64,000 nucleotides of DNA. Origin: Larimichthys crocea. Taxonomy: Eukaryota; Chordata; Actinopteri; Sciaenidae. Made by a program: the position numbers and the translations under genes. The first letter of the stretch is position 1, and the number at the start of each line of letters is the position of its first letter. The stretch is from positions 24,575,606-24,639,605 of the forward strand of contig NC_040017.1 of assembly GCF_000972845.2 (NCBI RefSeq). The letters run 5' to 3'. This document shows, piece after piece, positions 11,596 through 27,890 of the stretch. The notes under the pieces are model-generated. The model saw only the letters and a list, made by a program, of their open reading frames with translations. It searched no databases and was not told the DNA's origin.

Positions 11596-14500
11596 TTACT
11601 GACAGCAGTTTGACTGTTTCTTCTTCGATGAAGTGTACAGACTGTTTGAAGTGCTGTTAATCCCTGAAACAAACAAACAGCTCCGCGTTTTAAGTGTGTG
11701 ACGAATGTGATAGTTTCGATGATTGCAGAGGAATTGTTCAGATACTCACTGACTACGTTGCCAATTTGCCTCGGCCCACTTTTCTCCAGCTCGGCGAGAA
11801 CGTTGGTCTCAAAAGCCAAAGATGCAACTCGAAAGAAAAACTCCTTCACGTTCTCCCCTGAAGTATCGAAGAGATAGACGAGATGAGGGAGTGAAAATAA
11901 ATGCTGCGAGGGGTGAAACTTTGAGACTGAGACATAACTCCTCCACAATATCTGAACTCCTCCCTGATTTGAAAGATTAAAATGTTGATGGAGAATCATT
12001 TTCATAAGCCAGAATCACACTGGGAGTTCTCCAAGTCGTGTTCCCATTTTAATTTTCTCTTTCAACAATATCCTCCCCGGTTGCTTAACATAGAAAAACT
12101 ACAGTCTAATAAAACATCCATCCATTATCTGTAACTGTAGCTGACTTTGGGCGAGTGGCTAAATAAAACAATCCTATAAATTTACATCAGGACCACCAGT
12201 TGCAACTTTGTTCTTGTAAAATCACAATTTATCTACCAATAATCCTCAACTCCCGGGGAGAAACATCAGATTGGATTCAACCAAAGGTGATCCCAAAATC
12301 CGAAATGAACTGGTTTGAGCTGTAGATTATAAAATCTGTCTTCTCAGCTTCTCTTTTTATCTCAGTGGTTGGATGTTTTTTGATTAAATGTTTCTGTACA
12401 CGAGCTTGTACCTTCTATATTTTATATAAGAACCAGATATTCTAACAGGGTTGTTGATATTGCAGACTAATTATTTAACTGTGAAGATTTTCATGCTGAA
12501 ACAATCAGCAGAAGTGCTCCACCTTACAACTCTACATGACGCAGTGCATGTAACTTTACTGTGGTTGTTTTATAATGCAAAATAATCTAAAACGAAATGA
12601 ATGAGACATAAATACTACTCTCCTCTGAGCCCTCCACCTCTTTTCTGCCCCCGCCTACGTCTAACTAATCATTTAAAACAAATCAGTGGTGGTGTCACTG
12701 GTCAGTTTACTGTATCCGACTCCAAACACTCACCTGTCAGCGACGACACAGCCCAATACTCCGCACTGATCTCCTGTGCTAGTTTGATGGCGTCTTGTTC
12801 GATCAGAGAATACTGAGCAGGAGACTGACGGAGAAATCAGATACAAAGTTATCAAGTTAAACACAAAAAGAACTTTTAAATGGAAAAACATTATAATATA
12901 AATAACTTAATCCAGTAACTGGAGTAAGTTTTTGATGGATTACACCAAAGTAACATAGTTATGAACCTTATATTAAATTTCTGTGAATAAATCTCACACG
13001 CTGCACCTGGACAAACATTCACAGCCTTTTTAAAAATGTGAGGATTTGCTCCTTTCCTCTGTAAACTGAGCATCTTTGTTTGGAGTTTGGACTGTGTATG
13101 AGGAGGTCACACTGGGCTCTGGGAAATTATGAAATTGTTGTTTTAGTGATTACAAAATCCAGAGAAAAAAGGTCCAAAAACATTAACAGTTTCAACAACA
13201 ATAAACTAAAAGAGGAGACATGTTTTGTATGATTTAAGAACAATTCTTGCCCAGTGACATCAATGAACAAATATGCTTCTTCCAGTTCGTAAAGTCTTAG
13301 AAATACATGTCCGTCACTTCAACTCTCTCAGAAATGTGGAAACTACATTCCTGAGGTCTGAGCCAGCCCGCCAACGCGTTGTGATGCTGGCTCCAGTCCA
13401 AACAACTGACATTTGACTCCTTTAAAGACACAGAAATGTCCACAGGCATGTTCACTTTAAACAGTACAAAGACGTACGCTCAGGTCTTTCTTTGTGCCCA
13501 CCAGGAACAGCTCAACAGCTGTGGGGTCATTCTCTCTCAGGGCGTCCTCGAGCCACTGCCTGCAGACAGAAAGAGACGTCTTTAGGGGCTTCACGTCGTC
13601 CAGCTGGGACAAAAACTGTCTGCTCGTAATAAATAAACTTACCTTACATGGCCCAAAGAGGCCACATCATTCACATCAAACGCGATGATCACAACTGGAA
13701 GAAGAGAACACATTACATTATTTTTCTCCCCACACATTTTGAGTATTAAAAGAGTCTAAAACACACAGATCCCTCACCCTGAGCTCCTCTGTAGTACGTA
13801 GAGGCGATGCACTTGAACCTCTCTTGTCCTGCAGTGTCCCACCTGTGACACACAGAGAGAGACACAGATGAGCGATGTCACATCAGACTTGACTCCGACT
13901 TTGATTTATGGAAATAATAAAGACTCACAGCTGGAGGCTGAAAGGAACCCCAAGCACCTCGAAGCGCTCCATCTCAAAGTCGACGCCGATCGTTGCCTTG
14001 TAGTTCTTATCGAATGCATCTTTGCAAAATCTGGAAACAAATCCAGGTGACAGACACGAGAGAGGCCAGACTTTAAATACAATTTCTTTGTTGGTAATCA
14101 AATATCTCGACATGAATCACAGCAGGTTTTTTAAACGTTTAGTTCACCCAAATTACAGGAAAATGTTTTTTTTTATTATTATTTTAGGGACTATTTCTTT
14201 GGTGGAATGAAAACTGGATTATTAGGAGTAACAGGGACAATGTTTCTGTTTCTCTTAAAACTATTTTTAATTCTTTGAGTGCCACAAACAAAATGATATT
14301 CCTGAAACTGAAACGTACAAAGAGAAGTGGGTGAGGTAGTTTCTTAATTTGTGTGAACTGGATTCATAATTGTGTCATGAACTGATGAATCTATTTGAAT
14401 GAAACGTTGGTACATTTGCACAATGATGATGATGATGATGATGGAAGAAGCACAACAGCAATACTACAGTGTGAAACAAGTCTTGCATTCAAGATTTCAC

Positions 14501-15252
14501 TTCAGCAAAGTACAAAAATAACAGCAAAATGTTCTTGTACTGCTAGTTTAACACTTAAATAGTATTCTGGAGCACATTTGAACTACTTAATATACTGTTT
14601 CTTTTTATAGCACAGTGTAATATTTTAGAAAATTTTTGTTCCAAGTAACTAAAATCTGTCTGATAAATATAAGGAACAGCGTTTAAATAAAGTAAAAGTT
14701 CATCAACTTAGTTATTGTGTGTATTTTCATGCAAATCTGGATCCAGACGCATATTAAACACAAAATAAAATGTCGTTGTTGATTGCAGGAGGTCTCTGTT
14801 CTCTGAGTTTTCTTCTTAAAGTTATTTATTTTCCAGATCAGCACCTCGCCCTGCATTCACACATTTAATGGCTGTTTGAGCTTACCTATTAATCAGACAG
14901 GTTTTCCCCACAGCCAGGTCACCCACCACGATGACCTTAGAGATTTTAAATCTGCTGAGGAGAAAGAAAAGAAGAAACATCAGCGGGTAGATAAAAAAAA
15001 TCAGCGTCTGTCTTCTGGTTCCTGTGCTCACCCCACGGTGCCCGTGCGCTGCTCCTGACAGGCAGTCCTCACTTTGTTGTTGAAATCGTCTTTAGTGTGC
15101 AGAGCGGCCTCTTTCCTGAAATACTACAAAACAAGGAGACTTTGACAGACTGTACACTGTTTTATGTAGACGAGTGTGACGTGACTCTGTGGCTTCACCT
15201 GAGGGAGCTGAGCGATGATGCGGTCCTTTCGTACAGGAGGAAGAACACTCAT
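11596..15252 (-). CDS. rab34: Rab34 small GTPase, 10 coding exons, 259 aa
   Basis: Rab-family GTPase of Golgi and early cilium; in mammals Rab34 acts in ciliogenesis and lysosome positioning. Minus-strand exons: 15199-15252, 15032-15123, 14886-14951, 13929-14030, 13778-13842, 13643-13694, 13478-13559, 12734-12824, 11750-11857, 11596-11663. They total 780 nt, and 259 aa equals the human length. The N-terminus MSVLPPVRKDR and the RTGTVGFKISK segment are typical of Rab34 and not of Rab36. G motifs: P-loop GDLAVGKT (residues 59-66), WDTAGQE (106-112) and G4 TKKD (166-169) instead of the common NKxD, a feature of this subfamily. The protein ends in NCCQ, giving two cysteines for prenylation. No broken splice site was seen. 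A teleost a/b paralogue label cannot be decided here. Confidence -1.
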
Positions 15253-15941
15253 GGCTGCAACTCGGACAGACATGAAGCTTCAACCTGAATGTTCAACAGA
15301 AAGATCATCAACAATCTGATATTTGAACAACTTAAACCTGTTTCATCGTCATTTATAGACTGCTGAATGACTTTAAGCCTAAATCTACAAGTCATGGATC
15401 AGATTTGGATCTTTTAGAGCTCAAACAATGAATTAATGAATCAGCTGATGATCAATTAAATGTACCAGCAAAAACAAACATACTTCTCGAATATGAGCAA
15501 TTGAGTATCTAGTTTTTGAGGAACAAGACTAACTCAACTCAACTAATAAATTATATTTATCATCGATTAAGACGTCAAATGACTTGTTTTGACTGATTAA
15601 TCCACTCATAAGAAATAAATCAGCAAGTAATTTGATAACTGATTGACTGTTTCTGCTGAAAACTCACCGGTTTACCTGCTAAAATCTGAATATTTACTAG
15701 TTTTCTAGTAGTTAAATGAATATATTTGAGTTGTGGACTGTTAACTGAAGAAAATAGACAATCTGAAGACATCACTGTGATGTCTTCAGATTTTAGTTTA
15801 TCTGAATGTAAATATCTCCTGGAGTTAGTGTCCCTAGCTGAGAGGAAAAAAACTGTATTTGTTCTCTTTGAATTAAAGTGAAGTATTTGTTTTATGTCTC
15901 CAGGCAACCAGGAGAGAAAATGTAACCATAAAACACACATC

Positions 15942-15969
15942 TTCCTCCTCCTCCTCCTCCTCCTCCTCC
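15942..15969. repeat. (TCC)n microsatellite
   Basis: About nine TCC units. The minus strand reads as poly-Arg in a short open frame, which I take as an artefact. Confidence -1.
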
Positions 15970-16615
15970 AGAAATAAAGAGACCGGCCCAAATCAAACAA
16001 CCCTGTAATGGGGCATAATGTGTGTTCTTCACTGTGCAGTTACATGACTACATACAGAGTCACAGCAGACAGCTGTAAGCAGAGCTGATCCACTTACTGT
16101 GTGGATCTGACTTAATCCTATTGTTCATCAAAGCTGCTGTAAAGAAGACGGAGTTGGTTTGTTCCACCATAAAACTGAAACCAGGCAACATTAACACTCT
16201 TCCAGTTTTCCACTCAGACAGCCGGTGAAGTTTCGTGTTATGTCTGCAAAGTTTGAGTCAAACACACATGAGCAAAGAAAACTGTGAACACAGCGTGTTT
16301 CAGGATACCTCAACGAGTCAGGATGGTCCGCTGCAAGTTTCCTCTTGTCTTCTCCTGTGCGCTGTTTCTCCTCACAAAGATTCTTCTTCTTCTTCTTCTT
16401 CTTGTGGCTTTAACTCATCCAAGCTCATAACTGAGAAATAAACGTGTTGAGTTTGTGTTGGACTGAGCTGAAGACGATCCACGGAAGTTAAAGGGGGGGA
16501 GCAGCAGACTGGAGCCGCTGCTGACTCAGATGCCTGGATGGGGTTTTTTTTCTTTTTTCCTTTCCTCCCACATTTCCTCTGCTCGGTCCCCTGCTGGAGG
16601 AAATGTGGAATAATA

Positions 16616-16616
<1 letters not shown>

Positions 16617-16656
<40 letters not shown>
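16617..16656. repeat. (TCTA)n microsatellite
   Basis: About ten perfect tetranucleotide units in intergenic sequence; probably polymorphic. Confidence -1.
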
Positions 16657-17944
16657 CTTTTGCTTTTGGAAACTTTAACTTCATCCATTGTTGCTGCAAA
16701 ACTAGTTTTAAAATTGGAATTAAACGTGCAGAGGAATTAAACATTTGCATAAATAAAATAAATATAAAACTGTGTTAAGAAGTTATATATTTATTTTCAG
16801 CAGATTATTGTAACATTTATTGATTTAAACAGGTAAATACATGTTTAATATGAACATGTAAATAATAAATGTGCAATATAAATATATAAAAATATGTAAA
16901 TGACCTTAAATATGAGTTATATTACTTCTAATTCTAACATGTTTTCTCAAGTCTATGAATTAACGTCACTTCCAAAGGTGACATGTGGCTGGTTGGGTCT
17001 GTGTTTGGGTTTTCCTCCAGAGTTTTCCACAGCAGGCTGTCGATCAGGTGGATATGCAGATTTTTATACAGAAGAACTGTTAAAACTAATACATGCAATC
17101 CAAATCCTGTTATTCATGAAGTAAATACACTGTGCAGCTACATTAATATGTTGATGTAAATAAAATATATTTCATATAGCTGGTCTTACATCAATACAAA
17201 CTGTATTTTGAATAATAAAATCATATTTTTCTACTCTGCCCGTGCTTGTTGAATGCTTCACTTTCTAGTGAGTGCAGTCAGGCATGTTGTTTACTACGTA
17301 GACTGAATATTTCAGTCAGATAGATGAAGGTATAAAGACAGCAATCAAAACAATAAAAGCAGTGAAGTGACTGTGATATTGCACATTCAGAGTCTCTGCG
17401 GGAAGTTCTCAGTTTTAAAGGTGAACAAAGAGAACTGTCTTTAAAGGTACAGGGTAATGCGGAAAAGCTTATCAAATGTAAATAAACACGTTGGACGACT
17501 TCAGATAAAAAAGAATAAGTTTATCATGATTATACTGGAAGTGACTTTCGTTGCCTTCAAAGTAAAAGTAAAGACTAAAGGCAAAGCATTATGGCAAATA
17601 TAATATATAAACCTAATAATGATAAACCTGTGACCAAATGTATAGTGAATATCGTATCAAAGGAAACGAGTTTGTCTTGTTGTTTTTGGTGCATTGCAAA
17701 TGGTATATGGTAAAAAAAAAAAAAAAATAAAAAATATATAAACAATATAAATATATGTATCGTATGTTTATAGGATGACAGTTTTGTTCACAGAATGCAG
17801 AATATTTTAACTGTGCAAGATATTTATAAAATAATTAAACCTTATTTATTTATCACCATTAATGCATTAATGTAAACATGCAGCCCAAAAAGTAATCAGA
17901 ATCAGAAATACTTTAATAATCCCAGGGGGAAATTATATATATAT

Positions 17945-18802
17945 TAGTGCTGTCAAAATTAACGCGTTAATTTCGTCGATTAATTTTAAAGAATTAACGC
18001 GTTAAAAAAAATTCACGCAATTACGCGGTTTTGTTTACTTCCGGTGGCGTCCGCCATTTTGGATGTGGCAAAGTAGAGCTTTGTTTCCCAGTATTCCCAG
18101 ATAGTGTTGTGTGTGAATGGGTGTTAAGAGGCATTAACTTAAAGCCCTCACGGGGACTGCGCCCTGGCCGGTTGCCCACCTTGCCCATAGCTAAAACCGG
18201 CCCTGCTTGTATTAGTTTACGGGCAAATCTGCCACATCCAATATGGCGGACATGTTAACGTATGCGCACAACGGACCAACCTGCTCAATGCGGCGTCTAT
18301 GTATATGTCTATGATCTATCCTAACTAAAGGAGAGTCTATGGCGAAAGTGGATAAGGACGGATTTTATGGGGAACATTTCATTTTAAAAGTTGCCCGACG
18401 GCTTGTTGGACAAAAAACAGCTATTTGCACAGTTTGCAAATCCGAATTTAAATTCCACAGAAGTAACACGACTTTAACATATCACCTCAAAGCAAAACAC
18501 CTGTCTACATACAGGAGTGTGGACTGTCAGTATATTTCCTCATTCTGGCTTTTTTTTGTTTTGCATGTGCATATGTGCACCTTAAGCCAATAACATGAAT
18601 GAATTTAAATATACTTTCTCTGTGTTATTTTACTTAATCTTATCATTTTACATAAATAAATATTCATTATAAGCTTCCGTCTCAGAAAAATGCATTTAAT
18701 GTATTGATATATTTATTGATAGATTAATCGCCGATTAATCGCGATTAATTACAGAAATTTTTGCGATTATTAGTTAATTTTTTTTATCGATTGACAGCCC
18801 TA
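17945..18802 (+). mobile_element. hAT-like DNA transposon remnant (858 bp) with BED finger ORF
   Basis: The ends are TAGTGCTGTCAA on the left and, as reverse complement, TAGGGCTGTCAA on the right: matching terminal inverted repeats of hAT type. Subterminal palindromes TTAACGCGTTAA occur at 17959-17970 and 17994-18005, and TTAATCGCG-type motifs near the right end. It sits in an AT microsatellite, so the 8-bp target duplication (atatatat / atataata) is only approximate. Only a short piece of transposase is present, so the element cannot move by itself. Confidence -1.
18339..18593 (+). CDS. BED-type zinc-finger fragment of a hAT transposase
   Basis: An 84-aa open frame with the BED pattern: CTVCKSEFKF, then RSNTTLTYHLKAKH, i.e. 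C-x2-C followed by H-x4-H. BED fingers form the DNA-binding N-terminus of hAT transposases and of domesticated ZBED proteins. The RNase H-like catalytic domain and the dimerisation region are missing. The final residues are hydrophobic and probably read-through into an intron or deletion scar. I regard it as a transposon relic and not a host gene. Confidence -1.
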   Translation: MAKVDKDGFYGEHFILKVARRLVGQKTAICTVCKSEFKFHRSNTTLTYHLKAKHLSTYRSVDCQYISSFWLFFVLHVHMCTLSQ

Positions 18803-18813
18803 ATATAATATAT

Positions 18814-18845
<32 letters not shown>

Positions 18846-19120
18846 ATATATATTAGAGCAGAGGAAAGTGTAGCATACACTACCAATTAGAAAAAAGTAG
18901 AAAAGGCAAACAAAAAAAACAAACACAAAAAACAGACAGAAATATCTATAACCTACACAATAAAAACGAAAAACAATCAATCTTTAAAACAGAGAAGTAC
19001 TGAGGATAAAAAGAAGATTGCAATGTAAAGTGACCATAGTGTAAGAAATATTGCAAAGTAAGTGACCATGATATAAATAATAACTGCAAGGTATAAATTA
19101 AATTAAATACAAAAAAAAAA

Positions 19121-19408
19121 ACAATACAAAAAATTGCAATGAGACATGAACAGGAGACTACAACATGACAAACAAATAAAATTTAAAAGTAGATTAAGTG
19201 AATAAACATCAGAGAAAATGAACGTTCATTTTATTTTATTTTGAAGGAGTGGCCGGATGTTATGATTGTTGACATAACTTGACGCCGCCGTGCGTGATTG
19301 TGCGTGACTGTGCGGGCTCAACACTGAAACCAAACGCTTGTTTTCATCCCGGTTCTCCTCCACATAGTCCGGGTTAAACGTAAACGCAGGTCCGGTCTGT
19401 GTGTCCTG
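19121..19408. other. Region upstream of bckdha
   Basis: AT-rich on the left, becoming CpG-containing from about 19280, which fits a promoter and 5' UTR. No TATA box or other definite promoter element could be assigned. Confidence -1.
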
Positions 19409-24804
<5,396 letters not shown>

Positions 24805-25071
24805 ACTGCACTGAGTGGGTGACGATTGAGACTGTTGCACACCTTTCACTGTATCACAAAGATATAGTTTTTGATATGACGTGTTGTTTCTTTCCGCACA
24901 ACAGAGGGAGAGTTTGCTTTCATAAAAATATCGTACTTCATGCCTCTCTGGGTTTGGTGCCTTAAGTTAACAGATTTACTGTCTATTGTAAAGCTCCTCT
25001 ATAAGTACAACATCAAAATGTTTCACAGTAATTCCAAGGTCACTAATATTCTCGGTTTTAACAAATCAAGC

Positions 25072-25077
25072 AATAAA
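25072..25077 (+). terminator. AATAAA polyadenylation signal of bckdha
   Basis: Canonical hexamer 268 bp after the stop codon. Confidence -1.
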
Positions 25078-25798
25078 AGGAAGGTTGACCTCTGTTGTGT
25101 ACGTTTCCTCTCCTGTAACTGTCATATTCTGTGATTAACGGTGTTTAACAGGTTTCCTTGTATACTGTTGAGGTGACTGACTGAACGACTTTCCTATTTT
25201 AATGACTTTTAGTATACGCACCCAAATTTTAGATGGGTTTGGTATGCTGTTACACAACTATTCTACATCCCCAGAACTGTAAACCCTTCTAGCTCATGTT
25301 ACATGTTTGGTGTTTTGTGGGAAAAATAAATAAATAAATAATGAAACTTGGATTGTTGTAGCTGGATTATTTATTTAAATTCATGTAAATGAATTGTTTA
25401 AATAGAAAAACTGACAATTACAAGGTTTAATTTGATCACTCAAATGACAATCGATGACATAGTGTGAGATTTAGAAGGATATTGGCAGAAGTTGGAATAT
25501 AATATTCATAGTATGTTTCTGTTAGTGTGGAATCACCTGAAAATAAGAATCATTGTGTTTTTGTTGTCTTAATCCACAGTGAGAGAGCCAGAGTTTTTCT
25601 TACATGCTTTGAAGGAGAGTATTCATTTGGTTGCAATCTGCAATTTCACCACTAGGCTGCACTAAATCCCACACACTGGACCTTTTTAAAGTTGCTCCAG
25701 TCCATGCATCATCTTAAAACAGGACACAGAAAGTTAAAGTGAACAGCCACAGCTTCAATATGTCGCTGCAGTCAGTGTACTCTACGCACCAGTCCTGC
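25078..25798. other. Spacer between convergent bckdha and b3gnt8-like
   Basis: Probably 3' UTR of the minus-strand b3gnt8-like gene. An AATAAA-type signal can be read on the minus strand near 25370. No gene is visible. Confidence -1.
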
Positions 25799-27091
25799 TC
25801 AACAAGTCAACAAGGGGCTGTGAATGCCCTTCCAGAGCTTCTTTATCTGCTGTGGGGAGCGCTGGTGGATCAGAATAAGATCTTTGTGTATGCACAGATT
25901 CTCACGATCCTGCTCCTTCACGTCAAACGTCTGAAAGCCCGCATGCATCTCGGGAGAAACTCCCACAGCCTTAAAGCACATCCCGGTGTAGACGTCGTCG
26001 ATGGGGAAGAAAGGTATGACACATGTAACTGAGTATAGGGGTTGCAGCAACGCGCCAGAGATAAGAAACCCGCCTCCACCGGCATATGGGGGATATGGGC
26101 CGTCATAGAAGCTCAGAGGGATGTAATATTTGCTTTTAGGGTCCCTCAGAGGATTCGCTGTGCTTATGACATGTCCAACATATAACTTAGAGGCCTTTGG
26201 GGGTGTCAGAGACTGCAGGTAGTTCATTATCGCCGGTGTGTTGACGAATACATCATCATCCCCACTGAAGACGAAGGTGACGTGAGGACAGTATTTCAGC
26301 ACCCACTGGAGGAACATGTTCATCTTGAGCGTCAGGTTCAGAAGAGAGTCATGGAAGTCCCACTGCAGGAGGTCCCTGAAAAGTTCAGCTTCAAATGAGA
26401 GCAGCGCGCTGATGTCAGGGTCATCCACCGAAGAGCTGCCCATGAGAAACACTGTGTGTACTCTCAGCCCGCCCTGATGAACCCCATCTCGCCCCCAGGT
26501 TTCTCGCACCACCTGTCTGCGCTCGAAGTTTCCGGGACTTGACTTGATGGCAAAAAGCAGGAAGGTCTGGTTATCTCCCTCGCCTTGACTGGAGATGCAC
26601 TTGTTGGGTTGATTGATCAGGACCGGAGGGGACATGCAGTTCATGCCCTGGAGAAAGTCTTGGAATATGGCTGGGTAGGAGGTGAAGTCATGCACATTGG
26701 TTAGTAGAAGCTCTTGATTTGTCTCCCTGCAACGGGACCAATCGGACACAAGTCTGTAAGGATTTTCTCCTTTGTCCAGTTTCCTGAGGGACGAGTACAG
26801 CAGCCGGTTCCAGTACGCCGTGTTCTGGGAGATGGTCTGCCTCAGGTCATCGGATATAGACACATTATGGAGATCGGGGTGATGCGAAGCGTGTGGCGTG
26901 GTGACAATCTCCTGCTTGGGGGTTTGTTTTTTCACATCACTTTTGTGGACCCGGAGGCTGGAATGCCTCAGGAGCTCCTCCGGTCCGACCCTGTAGCTGA
27001 AGGTCGTCTCTAGGTGTAGAGTCGAGTAGAAAAAGATGAGAAATAAAGCAACAAAGATGACCATAGCACTAAATGTCTCAATACGTCTCAT
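25799..27091 (-). CDS. b3gnt8: Beta-1,3-N-acetylglucosaminyltransferase, B3GNT8-like, 430 aa
   Basis: Type II Golgi glycosyltransferase (GT31) that adds GlcNAc in beta-1,3 linkage to extend poly-N-acetyllactosamine. One coding exon, as in the family. A short cytoplasmic tail is followed by a membrane anchor at about residues 9-27 and a variable stem. The GT31 core has RRQVVRETWG (residues 191-200), the DxD-type motif GDDD (277-280) for Mn2+/UDP, AGGGGFLISG and DDVYTG (365-370). The stem/core segments TAYWN and FTSYP and the final LWKGIHSPLLTC align with human B3GNT8, which also lies next to BCKDHA in tail-to-tail orientation. B3GNT2/3-type relatives are the alternative. A 5' non-coding exon probably lies above 27091; an AG directly before the ATG could be its acceptor. 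Confidence -1.
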   Translation of the reverse strand: MRRIETFSAMVIFVALFLIFFYSTLHLETTFSYRVGPEELLRHSSLRVHKSDVKKQTPKQEIVTTPHASHHPDLHNVSISDDLRQTISQNTAYWNRLLYSSLRKLDKGENPYRLVSDWSRCRETNQELLLTNVHDFTSYPAIFQDFLQGMNCMSPPVLINQPNKCISSQGEGDNQTFLLFAIKSSPGNFERRQVVRETWGRDGVHQGGLRVHTVFLMGSSSVDDPDISALLSFEAELFRDLLQWDFHDSLLNLTLKMNMFLQWVLKYCPHVTFVFSGDDDVFVNTPAIMNYLQSLTPPKASKLYVGHVISTANPLRDPKSKYYIPLSFYDGPYPPYAGGGGFLISGALLQPLYSVTCVIPFFPIDDVYTGMCFKAVGVSPEMHAGFQTFDVKEQDRENLCIHKDLILIHQRSPQQIKKLWKGIHSPLLTC

Positions 27092-27890
27092 TGGCTCAAG
27101 GTGAGTAAACGACGCTATGAGGTGTGTTGTTCCTAGAAATGGCTCATATTTCAGAGGAGATGGTCTTGGGTCCTGTGTGTTATTGTCTTCAGGTTACACA
27201 GACTCCGCCAGCAGGTGACAAAGTGGATGTACCTGCCAGAATGGAAAAATACAGGTGACAGGTTACCTCGATGTAAATCAACACAAACCATAATGGAAAT
27301 GTATGTTTAGCTTTAATAGGTGTTTAATGCAAATTGTAAAATGTACCGTGAGATGTTCCAGGTAATAAACAAACGCAAAGACAGCTTGTATGATGTGACT
27401 TTCTTATAGACCTGCACAAGTATTTTTAGATTTTTTATTCTCCTGTTCTTTAGCACATTTTTAAAACATACGTGGTAAGTAGGTGGTGCTGAAAGGGCTG
27501 CAGACACCCACAAATCAGGCAAAATAAAACCCATCAGCTAAACCTATCATGACCTTTCTCCTTTTTTTTTCATCATGCACTAGTATTTGTTGTAGATGTT
27601 TGACTGTTTTTATCAATAATATGTCTATAACAACCTTATTTCCAACCCTGATTAAGGTAAGATAGGTTGGATCTATCACAGGTGAGCACATTGAGGTTTT
27701 TTATTCAATAACCATCCCTTTAATCTCTACCGCACACACCCACTATAGTCATACAGTATACATCTGTGTGTGGTATATGTGCATACACCTCTGAATCTGT
27801 TACACCCCGTTTATCTGTGGTTTCTTATCAAGTTCTCTTGTTTGAATGTACCGTGCTTTATGATCTTACTTAGATCTAAGTAATAGAATA
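27092..27890. other. Upstream region of b3gnt8-like
   Basis: AT-rich, presumably holding the b3gnt8-like promoter and 5' UTR. No gene or named repeat seen before the Tc1 element starts at 27891. Confidence -1.

Larger units (their letters stand above)
15253..17892. other. Intergenic region upstream of rab34
   Basis: Probably contains the rab34 promoter and any non-coding first exon, since the coding start is at 15252 on the minus strand. It includes a (TCC)n run at 15942-15969 and a (TCTA)n microsatellite at 16617-16656. The rest is AT-rich without gene-like open frames or a mobile element I can name. Confidence -1.
17893..19120 (-). mobile_element. Non-LTR retrotransposon tail, split by a hAT insertion
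   Basis: The left piece (17893-17944) holds the AATACTTTAATAATCCCAG block that marks the 3' end of a dispersed teleost retroelement in reverse. The right piece (18850-19120) begins AGCAGAGGAAAGTGTAGCAT, the reverse complement of sequence at 47700-47740 in another copy. In that other copy the two blocks are joined directly, so here they were separated by AT-repeat growth and the hAT element. No coding remnant is seen. Confidence -1.

Noticed and set aside
18339..18593. Host ZBED-type gene
   Set aside because: The frame lies inside hAT-type inverted repeats, is only one finger long and lacks any downstream domain.
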